Below are positions 44,309-52,490 of a stretch of DNA of 64,000 bases, piece by piece. Within the stretch, counting starts at the first letter, position 1. Every line of letters begins with the position of its first letter. This DNA comes from Natronorubrum bangense. Lineage in GTDB: Archaea; Halobacteriota; Halobacteria; Halobacteriales; Natrialbaceae. The notes beneath the pieces were generated by a model. That model had not been told where the DNA came from and made no database searches. It was given only the letters and a program-made list of their open reading frames with translations. The position numbers and the translations under genes are program-made. The stretch is from positions 434,001 through 498,000 of the forward strand of contig NZ_CP031306.1 of assembly GCF_004799645.1 (NCBI RefSeq), read 5' to 3'.

Positions 44309-45310
44309 TTAGTCTCCGCGGAGCACAAGCGGACCCATAGCAGACGTTCGCTTCGCGATCGTCGCCAAGCGGAGAATGTACGAGACGAACAGCAAAAATG
44401 GGAGTACACAGATCGTGTAGGCGGCACAGATCACCCATAGCCGGATATCAATTCCGAGGAGAAAGCCGGTGAACGTATGCGCATCGACGAGCATCACCAT
44501 TCCACCGGCGACGACGAGTGCTGGCACTGCGAGATACAAAATCCCCTGTGAGAGCTTGACGAGCGACCACTGAAAGTAGAGCGTCTTGATATACTCTCGA
44601 GCGGGTCCGTACATCGTAAGCGCCGTTAGCGTGCTCATCCCTGCATCGTGCTGCTCGCTCGTGAGGCTCTCCTCGTACTCGTCCAACAGCCAGCGGAGAT
44701 CGTACATCTTCCGATCGTAGTTGTAGTTCAACGCCGCGTTCATGACGGCAAAGGTTCCGAACTCGGCGCCCTCCAGATCCTCTGTCGCCACCTGTGCGTT
44801 CTCGAGGAGGTCGTCGACATACTCCTCAGTCTGTGCTCGGAGATCCTCATCATCGGTGTGCTGAACTGCGTCCTCGAACGCGCGGGCCCGGTCGCTGGTC
44901 GCGTCGATGAGTTCCTTGAGGAACAGGGCGGGATTTGCGGGGCTCGGAAAGTCGAGTAAATCGTCGGTGTTCTTGTAGAAGTCCATCGCGAGATCCATCC
45001 GTCGGCGCTGGCTGCCGAGTGGTCCGATCTCTTGGGAGAGAACCAGCTGGTTGATCGAGACGACGAGCGTGGTCCCCGTGATGAGCGCCCCGATCAACGC
45101 TTGAAACGACATCTTGACCCAATCCGTCGTCAACAGTACCCGCTGTGTTGACGGTAGGGTCGACATACCCCAGAGCATCAACGCGAAGAAAATACCGGCA
45201 GCCAGCACGCCGGTGAGCAGCCACCGATTCATATTGAGTAGTACCCAGAGTTTGTAGCGGTTCTCGGCGGCCCGCTCTCGCATTGTATTGTCGGATGATA
45301 GATCCCTCAT
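44309..45310 (-). CDS. Haloarchaeal multi-pass membrane protein, function unknown
   Basis: The 333-aa protein has two N-terminal helices (WLLTGVLAAGIFFALMLWG and ALIGALITGTTLVVSINQLVL). A long acidic cytoplasmic or extracellular domain (~100-240) is followed by two more hydrophobic segments near the C-terminus. It resembles uncharacterised membrane proteins found widely in haloarchaea. It lies 15 bp downstream of a DUF4177-like gene, so the pair are probably co-expressed. Confidence 0.7.
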   Translation of the reverse strand: MRDLSSDNTMRERAAENRYKLWVLLNMNRWLLTGVLAAGIFFALMLWGMSTLPSTQRVLLTTDWVKMSFQALIGALITGTTLVVSINQLVLSQEIGPLGSQRRRMDLAMDFYKNTDDLLDFPSPANPALFLKELIDATSDRARAFEDAVQHTDDEDLRAQTEEYVDDLLENAQVATEDLEGAEFGTFAVMNAALNYNYDRKMYDLRWLLDEYEESLTSEQHDAGMSTLTALTMYGPAREYIKTLYFQWSLVKLSQGILYLAVPALVVAGGMVMLVDAHTFTGFLLGIDIRLWVICAAYTICVLPFLLFVSYILRLATIAKRTSAMGPLVLRGD

Positions 45311-45325
45311 CGTGTGACTCGTGGG

Positions 45326-45520
45326 TCAGTCCTCGAGCGGTCGCTCGAAGATCAGAAACTTCGTCCCGCCGCCGTCGTACGAGACGGTCTCGACGAGTCG
45401 CCATCCATCGGCACCCAGTTCATTGAGTCGCGTTTCGGGATTTGTCGATTCACGCTTCGTCAACTCTGTCGGTGGCTCGATGACTTTGTACTCCCAAGCC
45501 GTGGATGATGTACGACCCAT
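45326..45520 (-). CDS. DUF4177-like small protein
   Basis: The 64-aa protein has the pattern WEYKVIEPPTELTKRES...LNELGADGWRLVETVSYDGGGTKFLIFERP, matching DUF4177 (a strand-helix-strand domain with the GWELV-like signature). It is cytoplasmic and of unknown function. It is probably the first gene of the pair with the membrane protein. Confidence 0.75.
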   Translation of the reverse strand: MGRTSSTAWEYKVIEPPTELTKRESTNPETRLNELGADGWRLVETVSYDGGGTKFLIFERPLED

Positions 45521-45703
45521 TATCTAACAGATCCGTTCGGCCACGGGTCACTCTTTTCCCTGCACCTGATAGTACTACTTCGGTGATAGCTCTGAAGCGC
45601 ACGTTTGGCTGGTGGTACTCGACTGATCACCAACTCCAAAACTCGACACACAGATCTGTTGAGTTTTTATTTTCAGACATCTGTTCACTGAACCCATGGC
45701 ACG

Positions 45704-46660
45704 TCAGTCTGTGGGTTGGACACGACCTAGTACGTCGAGGTGATGGGCCAAAACGGTGAGTTCACCGGCCTCGAGTTCGTTGTATCGTCGCTCGAGCCAT
45801 CGTCGTCGCGCTTTTGGATCGAGTTGGTCTGCGGGATAGTCTGCGAGCGCGTCATCGATCGTCTCGAGTAGGTGTCGAATCACAGTCCGTTCGCCCCTGG
45901 CGACGGCCGCAGTACGATCGTGCGGCCGGAGAACCCAGTCTGAGCCGCCGACGGCGCACACCTCGAACGGGTGTTTGTCGGCATCGAGGGCTCCGACTAG
46001 CTCCCTGCCGGCTCGACTTCCACCTGGTTCGTCGCGAATGTCGTCCATGTGGCGATGGTAGTATCGCTCGAGTCGGCCGTCGAAGGAGTCTGGTGGAGTG
46101 AATCCGGTTGCACCGTCGAATGTCAGTGGTGCATAGACGAGGCCATCGGGTTTGAGCACCGAGGAAACCCACGAGAGTGCCCGGTCGAGATTGACGAGGT
46201 CGAAAACGGCTGCGCCGATCACGACATCGACCGCCGTGCAGTCGTTGCGGGTAGCGAAGGCATCGCCCGTCTCGAGGATTACCTCGAGTTCGGCCCCGTC
46301 GCTTGCATCGTCTGCCACCCCGTCCCGCCCTTCCGAACGAGCGACGAGCCCGGTCTGCGTTCGATTGACTGTGTATCCAGCATCGGCAAGCCACGTTGGC
46401 AGGCGTTCGCGGGCGTGGTCGATGGAGTCCTCGTCGAGGTCGATGACTTTGTACTGAACATCCGACGGCAAGACAGTCCGTTCCGCGAGCCGAGCGACCA
46501 TCGACCCAATTCCGCCGCCGATTTCGACAATTCGAATCGGCCCTTCGTGTGTTTCTTCGAGATCAGCGAGACCGTCGACAAACGCTTGAAAGACGCGGTC
46601 GTTCAGCGCACGGTCGTCGACTGACCGTTTCGCCTCGAGATATGCCTGAAACGTCGTCAT
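45704..46660 (-). CDS. SAM-dependent class I methyltransferase
   Basis: The 318-aa protein has SAM motif I VEIGGGIGSMVARLAE (~45-60) and an acidic strand-2 VIDLDEDSIDHAR (~72). Strand 4 reads DVVIGAAVFDLVNLDRALSW, and the C-terminal part is helical. It is the third gene of a tight operon, overlapping the glycosyltransferase by 4 bp. It lies near the PTPS-like and ADH-like genes, so it probably methylates a pathway intermediate. Substrate unknown. Confidence 0.85.
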   Translation of the reverse strand: MTTFQAYLEAKRSVDDRALNDRVFQAFVDGLADLEETHEGPIRIVEIGGGIGSMVARLAERTVLPSDVQYKVIDLDEDSIDHARERLPTWLADAGYTVNRTQTGLVARSEGRDGVADDASDGAELEVILETGDAFATRNDCTAVDVVIGAAVFDLVNLDRALSWVSSVLKPDGLVYAPLTFDGATGFTPPDSFDGRLERYYHRHMDDIRDEPGGSRAGRELVGALDADKHPFEVCAVGGSDWVLRPHDRTAAVARGERTVIRHLLETIDDALADYPADQLDPKARRRWLERRYNELEAGELTVLAHHLDVLGRVQPTD

Positions 46661-47808
46661 GCATGGTCTCCGTCGATCTGTTCGCTCTCCGGCTTCGCTC
46701 TCGTCCTCACCCGTTTTCCAGCGTGGCGGTTTCGTCGTTGCTTCCCGGCTTGCTCGAGCAGAAACGTTCGAACACGGCTCATCGTCTCCTCCCAGGTCGG
46801 ATGTGCGGCGGCCGTCTCGAGGGCGTTTACCCCCAGCGCTGCGAGTTCGTCTCGGTCGGTTCCGAGACGTTCGATGGCGGTTGCGATGGCATCCGGTTTT
46901 GCTGGCTCCACGAGAAACCCGTTCTGTTCGTCGTCGACGAACTCGCGTGCGCCGCCGACGGCGCTCGCGACCGGGACGACGCCGTACTCCATCGCCTCGA
47001 GGTAGACCATTCCGAACCCCTCGTACGTCGATGGCACCGCGAGGACGTGACTTCGCTCGAGGAGTGATTCGAGCGCAGCGTCGGTGACCTCGCCGGCGAA
47101 CGCGACACGATCGTCCATTTCACAGTTATCCGCGAACGCAACGGCCGAGTCGGCATATGCCGGATTGGCCGTAAGACTCCCGGCCACGGTGAGCTCCCAT
47201 GCGCAGTCGACCTGTTCGAGTGCCTCGAGCAGCGTCAGCACGCCCTTTCGCGGGATCACGTTTCCAAGGAACGTGATTCGAAGGGGGCCAGCCGTTCGCG
47301 CACGCGCTGTGACTGTCTCGGCGTCGACGGCGGCCCCTTCGACTCGTCCGCCAGGCGGTGCGACGAGCGTCGGGAGGTCGGCGAGTGAGTCCGTCCGGAC
47401 GCGCGTGTCTTTGCTCGTACAGACCGCGGCGTCGACACCCTCGAGATAGCGGCGTTCGATGGCCGTCTCAACGAACTGCCACGGCCGCAACTGACTGCCA
47501 GGGTGGCCCGACCGAAGCAGGTGGACGAGCGAGACGATCGTCTCGGGTTGCTCGAGTCGGTCGTTGTGCCGCCACAGTGACGGGTGACAGAGTTCGTCTT
47601 GGAGGAGGACGTCGAACGGCCGATCGAGGCGCTTGCGGATGGATCGGGAGACGCCGTCAAGCAGGTGTCGCCGATACGATCGCCAGGGGAGCGCGATCAC
47701 CTCGACGTCGTCGCCGCGGCGCTCGAGGTGGGAGACGAGGCGTCTATCGTACCGAAAGCCGCCAGAGGTCTCCTCGAGGCTGCCGTAAACGACGAGTCCA
47801 ACGTGCAT
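46657..47808 (-). CDS. GT4-family glycosyltransferase
   Basis: The 383-aa GT-B protein has an N-terminal acceptor domain starting MHVGLVVYGSLEETSGGF. The C-terminal nucleotide-sugar domain has ITFLGNVIPRKGVLTLLEAL (~190) and the EX7E-type motif STYEGFGMVYLEAMEYG (~272). The C-terminus is strongly basic (GKQRRNRHAGKRVRTRAK), which is odd among acidic neighbours. It sits between the PTPS-like gene (15 bp upstream) and the methyltransferase (4-bp overlap). This context suggests that a small molecule or lipid head group is glycosylated, rather than a protein glycan. Confidence 0.87.
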   Translation of the reverse strand: MHVGLVVYGSLEETSGGFRYDRRLVSHLERRGDDVEVIALPWRSYRRHLLDGVSRSIRKRLDRPFDVLLQDELCHPSLWRHNDRLEQPETIVSLVHLLRSGHPGSQLRPWQFVETAIERRYLEGVDAAVCTSKDTRVRTDSLADLPTLVAPPGGRVEGAAVDAETVTARARTAGPLRITFLGNVIPRKGVLTLLEALEQVDCAWELTVAGSLTANPAYADSAVAFADNCEMDDRVAFAGEVTDAALESLLERSHVLAVPSTYEGFGMVYLEAMEYGVVPVASAVGGAREFVDDEQNGFLVEPAKPDAIATAIERLGTDRDELAALGVNALETAAAHPTWEETMSRVRTFLLEQAGKQRRNRHAGKRVRTRAKPESEQIDGDHA

Positions 47809-47823
47809 GATTCCGTTCTGATG

Positions 47824-48219
47824 TCACTCGGTCCCGGAGAGATCGCGCTCGTGGCCCACCCGAGCGACGTCGTCTTCGTCCATCGCGATCCGGATGCTGG
47901 TCGCCGTCTCCGTCGAGAGTCGATCGTCCTCGAGCAGGTGATCGGCGACGACACGTGTGAAGTGCTCGAGGCTTGGATTCAACCCCTCGAAAGCGGGACA
48001 GTCGTTGAGCGTTTGGTCACGATACGCCTTGACGGCGGTGTCGACGGCAGCCGATAGGTCGTCGATGTCGACGACGTACCCGTACTCATCGAGTTCGGGT
48101 GCACTGACCGTCACCTCGAGCGTGTAATGGTGGGAGTGGAGGTCGCCTTCGGGACCGGGATCGGGCACCGTGAGAAAGTGCTGTGCGACGAATGATCGCG
48201 AAACAGAAACGTCATACAT
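47824..48219 (-). CDS. 6-pyruvoyl-tetrahydropterin synthase/QueD-like protein
   Basis: The 131-aa protein has the T-fold of PTPS/QueD. The first zinc ligand is in SFVAQHF (~9-15) and the pair in DLHSHHYTLEVTV (~26). A long helix, VVDIDDLSAAVDTAVKAYRDQTLND, follows, and NPSLEHFTRVVADHL (~80) matches the family's NPTxENxA motif. Only one cysteine, in LNDCPAF, is available near the usual catalytic position, so the exact reaction may differ from QueD. It is first in the operon with the GT and methyltransferase. It may make or alter a pterin or a related compound. Confidence 0.85.
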   Translation of the reverse strand: MYDVSVSRSFVAQHFLTVPDPGPEGDLHSHHYTLEVTVSAPELDEYGYVVDIDDLSAAVDTAVKAYRDQTLNDCPAFEGLNPSLEHFTRVVADHLLEDDRLSTETATSIRIAMDEDDVARVGHERDLSGTE

Positions 48220-48274
48220 GAACGCACGTACCAGCGTTCGGATTATAAACGATGGGGCTCACAGAGGTGGTCTG

Positions 48275-48355
48275 ATACGGTCTGCTGAAGTCATTTCCGG
48301 TGCGACCACGAGCCATCCTGCGGTCGCGCCGGCAAATCGGTACAGCAGACCGTAT
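48275..48355. mobile_element. 81-bp MITE-like element with ATACGGTCTGCTG ends
   Basis: Both ends carry the perfect 13-bp inverted repeat ATACGGTCTGCTG/CAGCAGACCGTAT. Internal sequence is also partly palindromic (GTGCGACC...GGTCGCGCC). It has no coding capacity. It is 39 bp from copy 2 of the CTATAGTA element, so this site has been hit twice. Confidence 0.65.
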
Positions 48356-48394
48356 GAAGGCTTTGTCGAAATCCCATTTTTCGGGACTCTACAG

Positions 48395-48480
48395 CTATAG
48401 TAGCCACTGCAAGTCAATGCGCACCTGATCGCACGACAGCTGTGCGGTCGGTGTGCAAACAGTTTCAGTTGTTAATATGG
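48395..48480 (+). mobile_element. MITE-like element, copy 2 of 3 (86 bp)
   Basis: It begins CTATAGTAGCCACTG and shares the core GATCGCACGACAGCTGTGC with copy 1. The right end is decayed, GTTAATATGG instead of GTTACTATAG. Orientation is as in copy 1. Confidence 0.75.
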
Positions 48481-48563
48481 TCCACTCGATTCGGCAACCG
48501 TGTGTGCAAACTGAACAGCGGGGAAAATTTATCAGTATATATTGTCAAGTAATGATAATCACA

Positions 48564-49007
48564 ATGAATCGACGTCGATTTTTTCTCTCTTCAGGTGTGA
48601 TTGGGATCACTGGTGTTGCGGGATGTCTTGACGAAGATGTGTGCGATAAAACATCGAATCACCTCTACGTAGAAAACTATCTATCCGAATCACAAACGGT
48701 CAGGGTTCGTGTTTATCGGTTGAAAGAGCGTATGTTTGCCGACACCGAATGGGAGCAAACATTCTCCGAAACGATTGAACTGCCCGGAGAGAGACGCTCG
48801 ACGATAGAGCAGATATACGATACACATGGGACATATCGCACTGAAGCTGAACACGAAGAACGATTGGAGCAGAATCGCTCAGAAGTGGATGACTGCGAAG
48901 ATCGGGTAGTCACGATTGGTATCGGGGACGGCGCACATTCTATTATGAACGGGCGCCCAGACGAGCTTCTTCCCGAGGCTGAATCTGATTCTGACGACTC
49001 TCGGTAA
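48564..49007 (+). CDS. Small Tat-type lipoprotein, function unknown
   Basis: The 147-aa protein has a twin-arginine-like signal (MNRRRFFLSSGVIGITGVAGC) ending in a lipobox GVAGC. A Cys/Asp-rich domain (LDEDVCDKTSN...) and an acidic C-terminus (PEAESDSDDSR) follow. The ATG at 48564 directly precedes the signal. It is divergent from the PTPS operon and lies in mobile-element-rich DNA, with lower GC than its neighbours, so it was probably acquired. Similar small lipoproteins are common in haloarchaea, without known roles. Confidence 0.65.
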   Translation: MNRRRFFLSSGVIGITGVAGCLDEDVCDKTSNHLYVENYLSESQTVRVRVYRLKERMFADTEWEQTFSETIELPGERRSTIEQIYDTHGTYRTEAEHEERLEQNRSEVDDCEDRVVTIGIGDGAHSIMNGRPDELLPEAESDSDDSR

Positions 49008-49023
49008 CCAGTCTTCTACAGAA

Positions 49024-49067
49024 AAAGCAGGCCGAGTGCCTCGGGGCTTGATCCCGAGGCGGTTCAC
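49024..49067. repeat. Short relative of the 37-kb hairpin element
   Basis: GCAGGCCGAGTGCCTCGGGG followed by ATCCCGAGGCGGTTCAC matches the first and last hairpins of the array at 37007-37152, without the four central ones. CCTCGGGG and CCCGAGG can pair across a short loop. The form resembles the terminal hairpin of haloarchaeal IS200/IS605 elements. A further TTGTCCGTGAACTCGG follows at about 49118. Confidence 0.55.
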
Positions 49068-49157
49068 CTGTACTGACCGCAGAAGGCTCTGAACCTGGCA
49101 CCATCTGAAAGTGGGCTTGTCCGTGAACTCGGTCTTGAACAGAGCCGGTCTCGACCA

Positions 49158-50171
49158 TCAGTCGTAGGTCAGGAGCACTTGCACCGCCTCCGACGGCCGC
49201 TCATCGAGCAGGCGGTAGGCCTCGCTCGCCTGTTCAACCGGTATCCGGTGTGTGAGCAGTGCCTCGAGGTCGAGTTGCTCGAGTCGGCGCCAGGCAATCT
49301 CGTGGCGGCGCTCGCGTGTAAAGCGCCCGCGGTGGCGGGGTGCAATTGTGCTCACCTGACTCGCGCGGACGTCGATCCGGTCGCGGTGGAAGCGACCACC
49401 GAGATCGAGTGAGACGGGTTTGCGACCGTACCAGGAGCCGACGATCACCCGGCCGGCGTAGCTTGTCATCGAGATTGCGTTGTCTAGCGCGTCCGGACAG
49501 CCCGTGAGCTCGTAGGTCAGGTCCGCTCGATCGTCCATGATCGTCTCGAGCGCTGCTGTGGGTTCATCGTCTGTCGGCGCGATCGAACGATCGGCACCGA
49601 GCTGTTCTGCGAGTCGGCGACGGTTCTGATGTTGATCGACGGTGACGAGTGTCTCCAAGGGCGTCCGAGCGAGCAGTCCCGTCGTCAGCAGGCCGACGAC
49701 GCCCTGACCGAGGACCACTGCGCGCTCGCCGAGCAGCGGTTCGCCGTCGAGCAAGAACGTGACGGCTGTTTCCATGTTCGCGAGCAACGCAGCGTTCGAC
49801 GTCGAGATATTGTCGGGAACTGGGACGAGATCTGCAGCTGTGGCGAGAAAGTGGCTCTCGTGTGGGTTGTACGCGAACACTCGACGATCGAGCCACTCCG
49901 AGTCGATGTCCGCTCCGACGCTTCTTACGTGACCGACGGCAGCGTAGCCGTAGGCAATCGGATAGGAGAGGTCGCCGTCGAGGGCGTCGATTGATTCGTC
50001 GGCTGTTAGCTCTGTCGGCGCTTCGTCGCGGTAGAGTAGGCCTTCGGTTCCGCTACTGATCGCTGAGACAGCTGTCTCGACCAGTACCTCGTTGGGCCCG
50101 GGTTCGGGGATGGGGCTGCGCTCGACGGTGACGGATCGTGGGCCGGTGAACATGACCGTCCGTGCAGTCAT
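49158..50171 (-). CDS. Zinc-type medium-chain alcohol dehydrogenase-like protein
   Basis: The 337-aa MDR protein has a GroES-like N-terminal domain (TARTVMFTGPRSVTVERSPIPEPGPNEVLVET) and a Rossmann domain with VLGQGVVGLLTTGLL (~160). A C-terminal segment, HRIPVEQASEAYRLLDERP, is typical of sorbitol-type MDRs. The usual structural four-cysteine zinc lobe is missing, as in BchC-like and other short MDRs. The ATG at 50171 is used. It is co-directional with the PTPS-GT-methyltransferase operon but is separated from it by inserted DNA. A 137-bp gap separates it from the CDP-alcohol transferase gene. Confidence 0.83.
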   Translation of the reverse strand: MTARTVMFTGPRSVTVERSPIPEPGPNEVLVETAVSAISSGTEGLLYRDEAPTELTADESIDALDGDLSYPIAYGYAAVGHVRSVGADIDSEWLDRRVFAYNPHESHFLATAADLVPVPDNISTSNAALLANMETAVTFLLDGEPLLGERAVVLGQGVVGLLTTGLLARTPLETLVTVDQHQNRRRLAEQLGADRSIAPTDDEPTAALETIMDDRADLTYELTGCPDALDNAISMTSYAGRVIVGSWYGRKPVSLDLGGRFHRDRIDVRASQVSTIAPRHRGRFTRERRHEIAWRRLEQLDLEALLTHRIPVEQASEAYRLLDERPSEAVQVLLTYD

Positions 50172-50308
50172 CGATTCCCGCCTCTCGTCGGCCGGCTCCT
50201 CGTCCACCGCTGTCGGTCATAACAGATCACGTGTTCAATCAATTGAACTGTAGATACTTGGGTATTGTGCGGCTTTCGACGGGCTGTCGGCGGGTTTCGT
50301 GCTCGCGT

Positions 50309-51157
50309 TCACCGGGGCACTCGAGTCGTGACCACGAGCCAGTCCCACAGGAAATTACACAGAAACGGCACCGCGACGACAGCTGTGAGGAGGACTGACT
50401 GTCCCGCGGTCGTAAACGGCACCAGTGCGAGCCAGATCGAGACGAGGACGAACGCAGATAGCGGCCCACGAACTCTACTCGGCGGTAGCTCTCGTACTGG
50501 ACGGCCACACCGCCGTCGCCGCCAGAGACTCCCGGCGTAAAGGTATCTGGCAGCTCCGACAGCCAGAAAGGCGACCGAGGCGGCCCCCATCGAGACCACG
50601 ACGACCGAGCCGATGAGCGTCGTGAGACCGTCGAGTTCGACATCGAGACGAGCTCCCAGGTCGGTTACCGTCCCCATCTTCCGGGCGACTGCTCCGTCGA
50701 CGGCGTCGAGCAGTCCAGCTGCCGCAAAAAGGAGTGCGGGCATCCACGCGATGAGGCCGGCGTCGGCTCCTGGCACCGAAACGGTCCCTGCGGTGGATCC
50801 CGATTCGGCTGTTCCAACCGCGAGAACGCCGACGAACATCGCAAGCGCCGCCCCTCGAGTGAGCGTGATCCACGAGGCGAACGTGAGTGGATCGGCTCCC
50901 GTGCGCTGTGTCGTCCGCTGGAGAGCGACACCGGTTACGAGTAGCACGACGGCAAGCGCGACAACAACCCAGCCGGCAAACTCGACTGTTCGGGCAGGTT
51001 GCCACGCAACTGCGATGCTCCCGGCACCGAGGGCACTCAACAGGATGAGTCCTCTCGCAGCCTCGAGCCATCGACTGACCGCAGTCACGACCGGTGGCAG
51101 ATCCGGCTGTGCTCGAGGCTCGAGGTCGCCGTCGGCGGAACGATGGTCAGGACTCAC
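50309..51157 (-). CDS. CDP-alcohol phosphatidyltransferase
   Basis: The 282-aa membrane enzyme has the full family motif DxxDGxxAR(x8)GxxxDxxxD in LLDAVDGAVARKMGTV and LGARLDVELD (~145-172). About six hydrophobic helices surround it. It transfers a phospho-alcohol from CDP-alcohol, or attaches CDP-diacyl/archaeol to a head group. It overlaps the upstream small membrane protein gene by 11 bp. Near a GT4, a PTPS-like protein and an ADH, it may attach an unusual polar head to a lipid. The specific alcohol is unknown. Confidence 0.88.
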   Translation of the reverse strand: MSPDHRSADGDLEPRAQPDLPPVVTAVSRWLEAARGLILLSALGAGSIAVAWQPARTVEFAGWVVVALAVVLLVTGVALQRTTQRTGADPLTFASWITLTRGAALAMFVGVLAVGTAESGSTAGTVSVPGADAGLIAWMPALLFAAAGLLDAVDGAVARKMGTVTDLGARLDVELDGLTTLIGSVVVVSMGAASVAFLAVGAARYLYAGSLWRRRRCGRPVRELPPSRVRGPLSAFVLVSIWLALVPFTTAGQSVLLTAVVAVPFLCNFLWDWLVVTTRVPR

Positions 51158-51515
51158 GGCTGTAGAGCACCAGAAGGACGACGATCAACGACAGCTGTAC
51201 GACTTTATCAATCGCCTCGAGCGGCCCAACGTCCCCACTGCCTGTCGGTTGGGCGATCACGTACCAGGCGACGATTTGTGCGCCGACGAACGGGACGCCG
51301 ATCAGATAGAGCAGTTGGCGACGAATCCCGAGAAAAAAGAGCACGAGTGCGCCGGCAAACCCAGCGCCGGCGAGGACGAACGTGACCGCGAGTGGGTCGG
51401 GGAGAAACGCGATCCCGAGACCGAGATGAATTACTCCGGTCACAACGACGAGGCTCACTGCGAGCCACTCGAGGCCCGTCAGGTTCGCACTCGAGACACG
51501 GGAACTGATTGCCAT
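51147..51515 (-). CDS. Small four-helix membrane protein
   Basis: The 122-aa protein has four hydrophobic segments (WLAVSLVVVTGVIHLGLGIAF, LAVTFVLAGAGFAGALVLFFLG, LLYLIGVPFVGAQIVAWYVI, LSLIVVLLVLYS). It is typical of unassigned haloarchaeal membrane proteins. It overlaps the start of the CDP-alcohol transferase gene by 11 bp, so translation is probably coupled and a shared function possible. Confidence 0.7.
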   Translation of the reverse strand: MAISSRVSSANLTGLEWLAVSLVVVTGVIHLGLGIAFLPDPLAVTFVLAGAGFAGALVLFFLGIRRQLLYLIGVPFVGAQIVAWYVIAQPTGSGDVGPLEAIDKVVQLSLIVVLLVLYSRES

Positions 51516-51590
51516 CGGACAGTGGTTCGGGGGCGTGGGAAAAATCGTTTCGGGTGACGGATCTCCCTCGAGGCAGAGAGATCCGAAACC

Positions 51591-52490
51591 TCACTTGCGC
51601 GTCTTGGTGATCGACCGCTGGATGTGACTTCGTAGTACATCCGTTGCGAGCGAACCGGTGATATGCCCTTTCTCCAGAACGCCCAGATCACTCCCTTCGT
51701 AAGCTGGCCGTTGTGTTTCGAACTCGATCAAGCGGTCGTAGCGAGCGAGCAGCGGGTCACAGTCGTCCGCACCGTTGCGGACAAAGGCGTCCTCGAAATC
51801 GAGGATGTTGCGAAGTGTCTCCGGATTCGTTCGTGCCGACTCAGCCGCCAGTTTCCGATAGACCGACGAGACGAACAGTTCTCCGAGTCGCGCCCCGGCA
51901 AATATCGGGACGTACCGATCGACACCCGCACAGTGGGCGCGGTGGAGATTGACGGCCCAGCCGCCAAGACTGATACCGGCTGCAAGGACCGCAGGGCAGC
52001 CCATCTCTCGCGATCGTTCGGCCAGCCCCTCCATGAGCGCAGCCGACGTGGCGAGCATGCCAACGAAGTTCTCGAGGTCGCCCATCGCTCGTATGTACTC
52101 CTTGTTCGAGCGGTCGTGAAACGGCGCTCGGAGCACCATCAGGTTGACAGCTCGGTCGACGTTCGTCCCGAAGAGGCGCTGAAACGAGTTCGAACTGAAC
52201 CGTCCGAAGTTGAACGGCTGCTCGCCGCTTCCGTGGTGATACAGCAGGGTCGGTGCATCCCGCCCTCGCCACTGGGTGACGAGATACGCTGCATGGAACT
52301 CTCCGACTGGAGTCGATGCAGAGACTTCCTGGACGTGTCCAGGTCGAATGTCTTCGATATCGATCGCAGTACCACTGACGACGTCACCGATCGGAGCGCT
52401 AGAGAGCGACCGCGAAAAGAACCTGGAATTCCGCAGGAGCAACCCACTCATCGAAATCGTCGCAACGTCGATCAGTTCGTGTCTGTTCAT
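51591..52490 (-). CDS. Alpha/beta hydrolase
   Basis: The 299-aa protein has the alpha/beta hydrolase layout. An oxyanion strand reads PTLLYHHGSGEQP (~83), and the nucleophile elbow AAGISLGGWAV (~172) gives GxSxG. A late acidic residue and histidine (LEKGHITGSL near the C-terminus) may complete the triad. The ATG at 52490 is chosen because upstream in-frame sequence is the antisense of a neighbour. It overlaps the upstream DUF2892 gene by 4 bp, so a three-gene operon is likely. Substrate unknown; the large N-terminus suggests a membrane-near esterase or lipase. Confidence 0.78.
   Translation of the reverse strand: MNRHELIDVATISMSGLLLRNSRFFSRSLSSAPIGDVVSGTAIDIEDIRPGHVQEVSASTPVGEFHAAYLVTQWRGRDAPTLLYHHGSGEQPFNFGRFSSNSFQRLFGTNVDRAVNLMVLRAPFHDRSNKEYIRAMGDLENFVGMLATSAALMEGLAERSREMGCPAVLAAGISLGGWAVNLHRAHCAGVDRYVPIFAGARLGELFVSSVYRKLAAESARTNPETLRNILDFEDAFVRNGADDCDPLLARYDRLIEFETQRPAYEGSDLGVLEKGHITGSLATDVLRSHIQRSITKTRK

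Larger units (their letters stand above)
48220..48563. other. Mobile-element-rich gap
   Basis: About 340 bp upstream of the PTPS-like gene. It contains two non-autonomous elements (48275-48355 and 48395-48480) and the AT-rich promoter region of the lipoprotein gene. The PTPS promoter must lie within 48220-48270 or be supplied by the inserted DNA. Confidence 0.55.
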
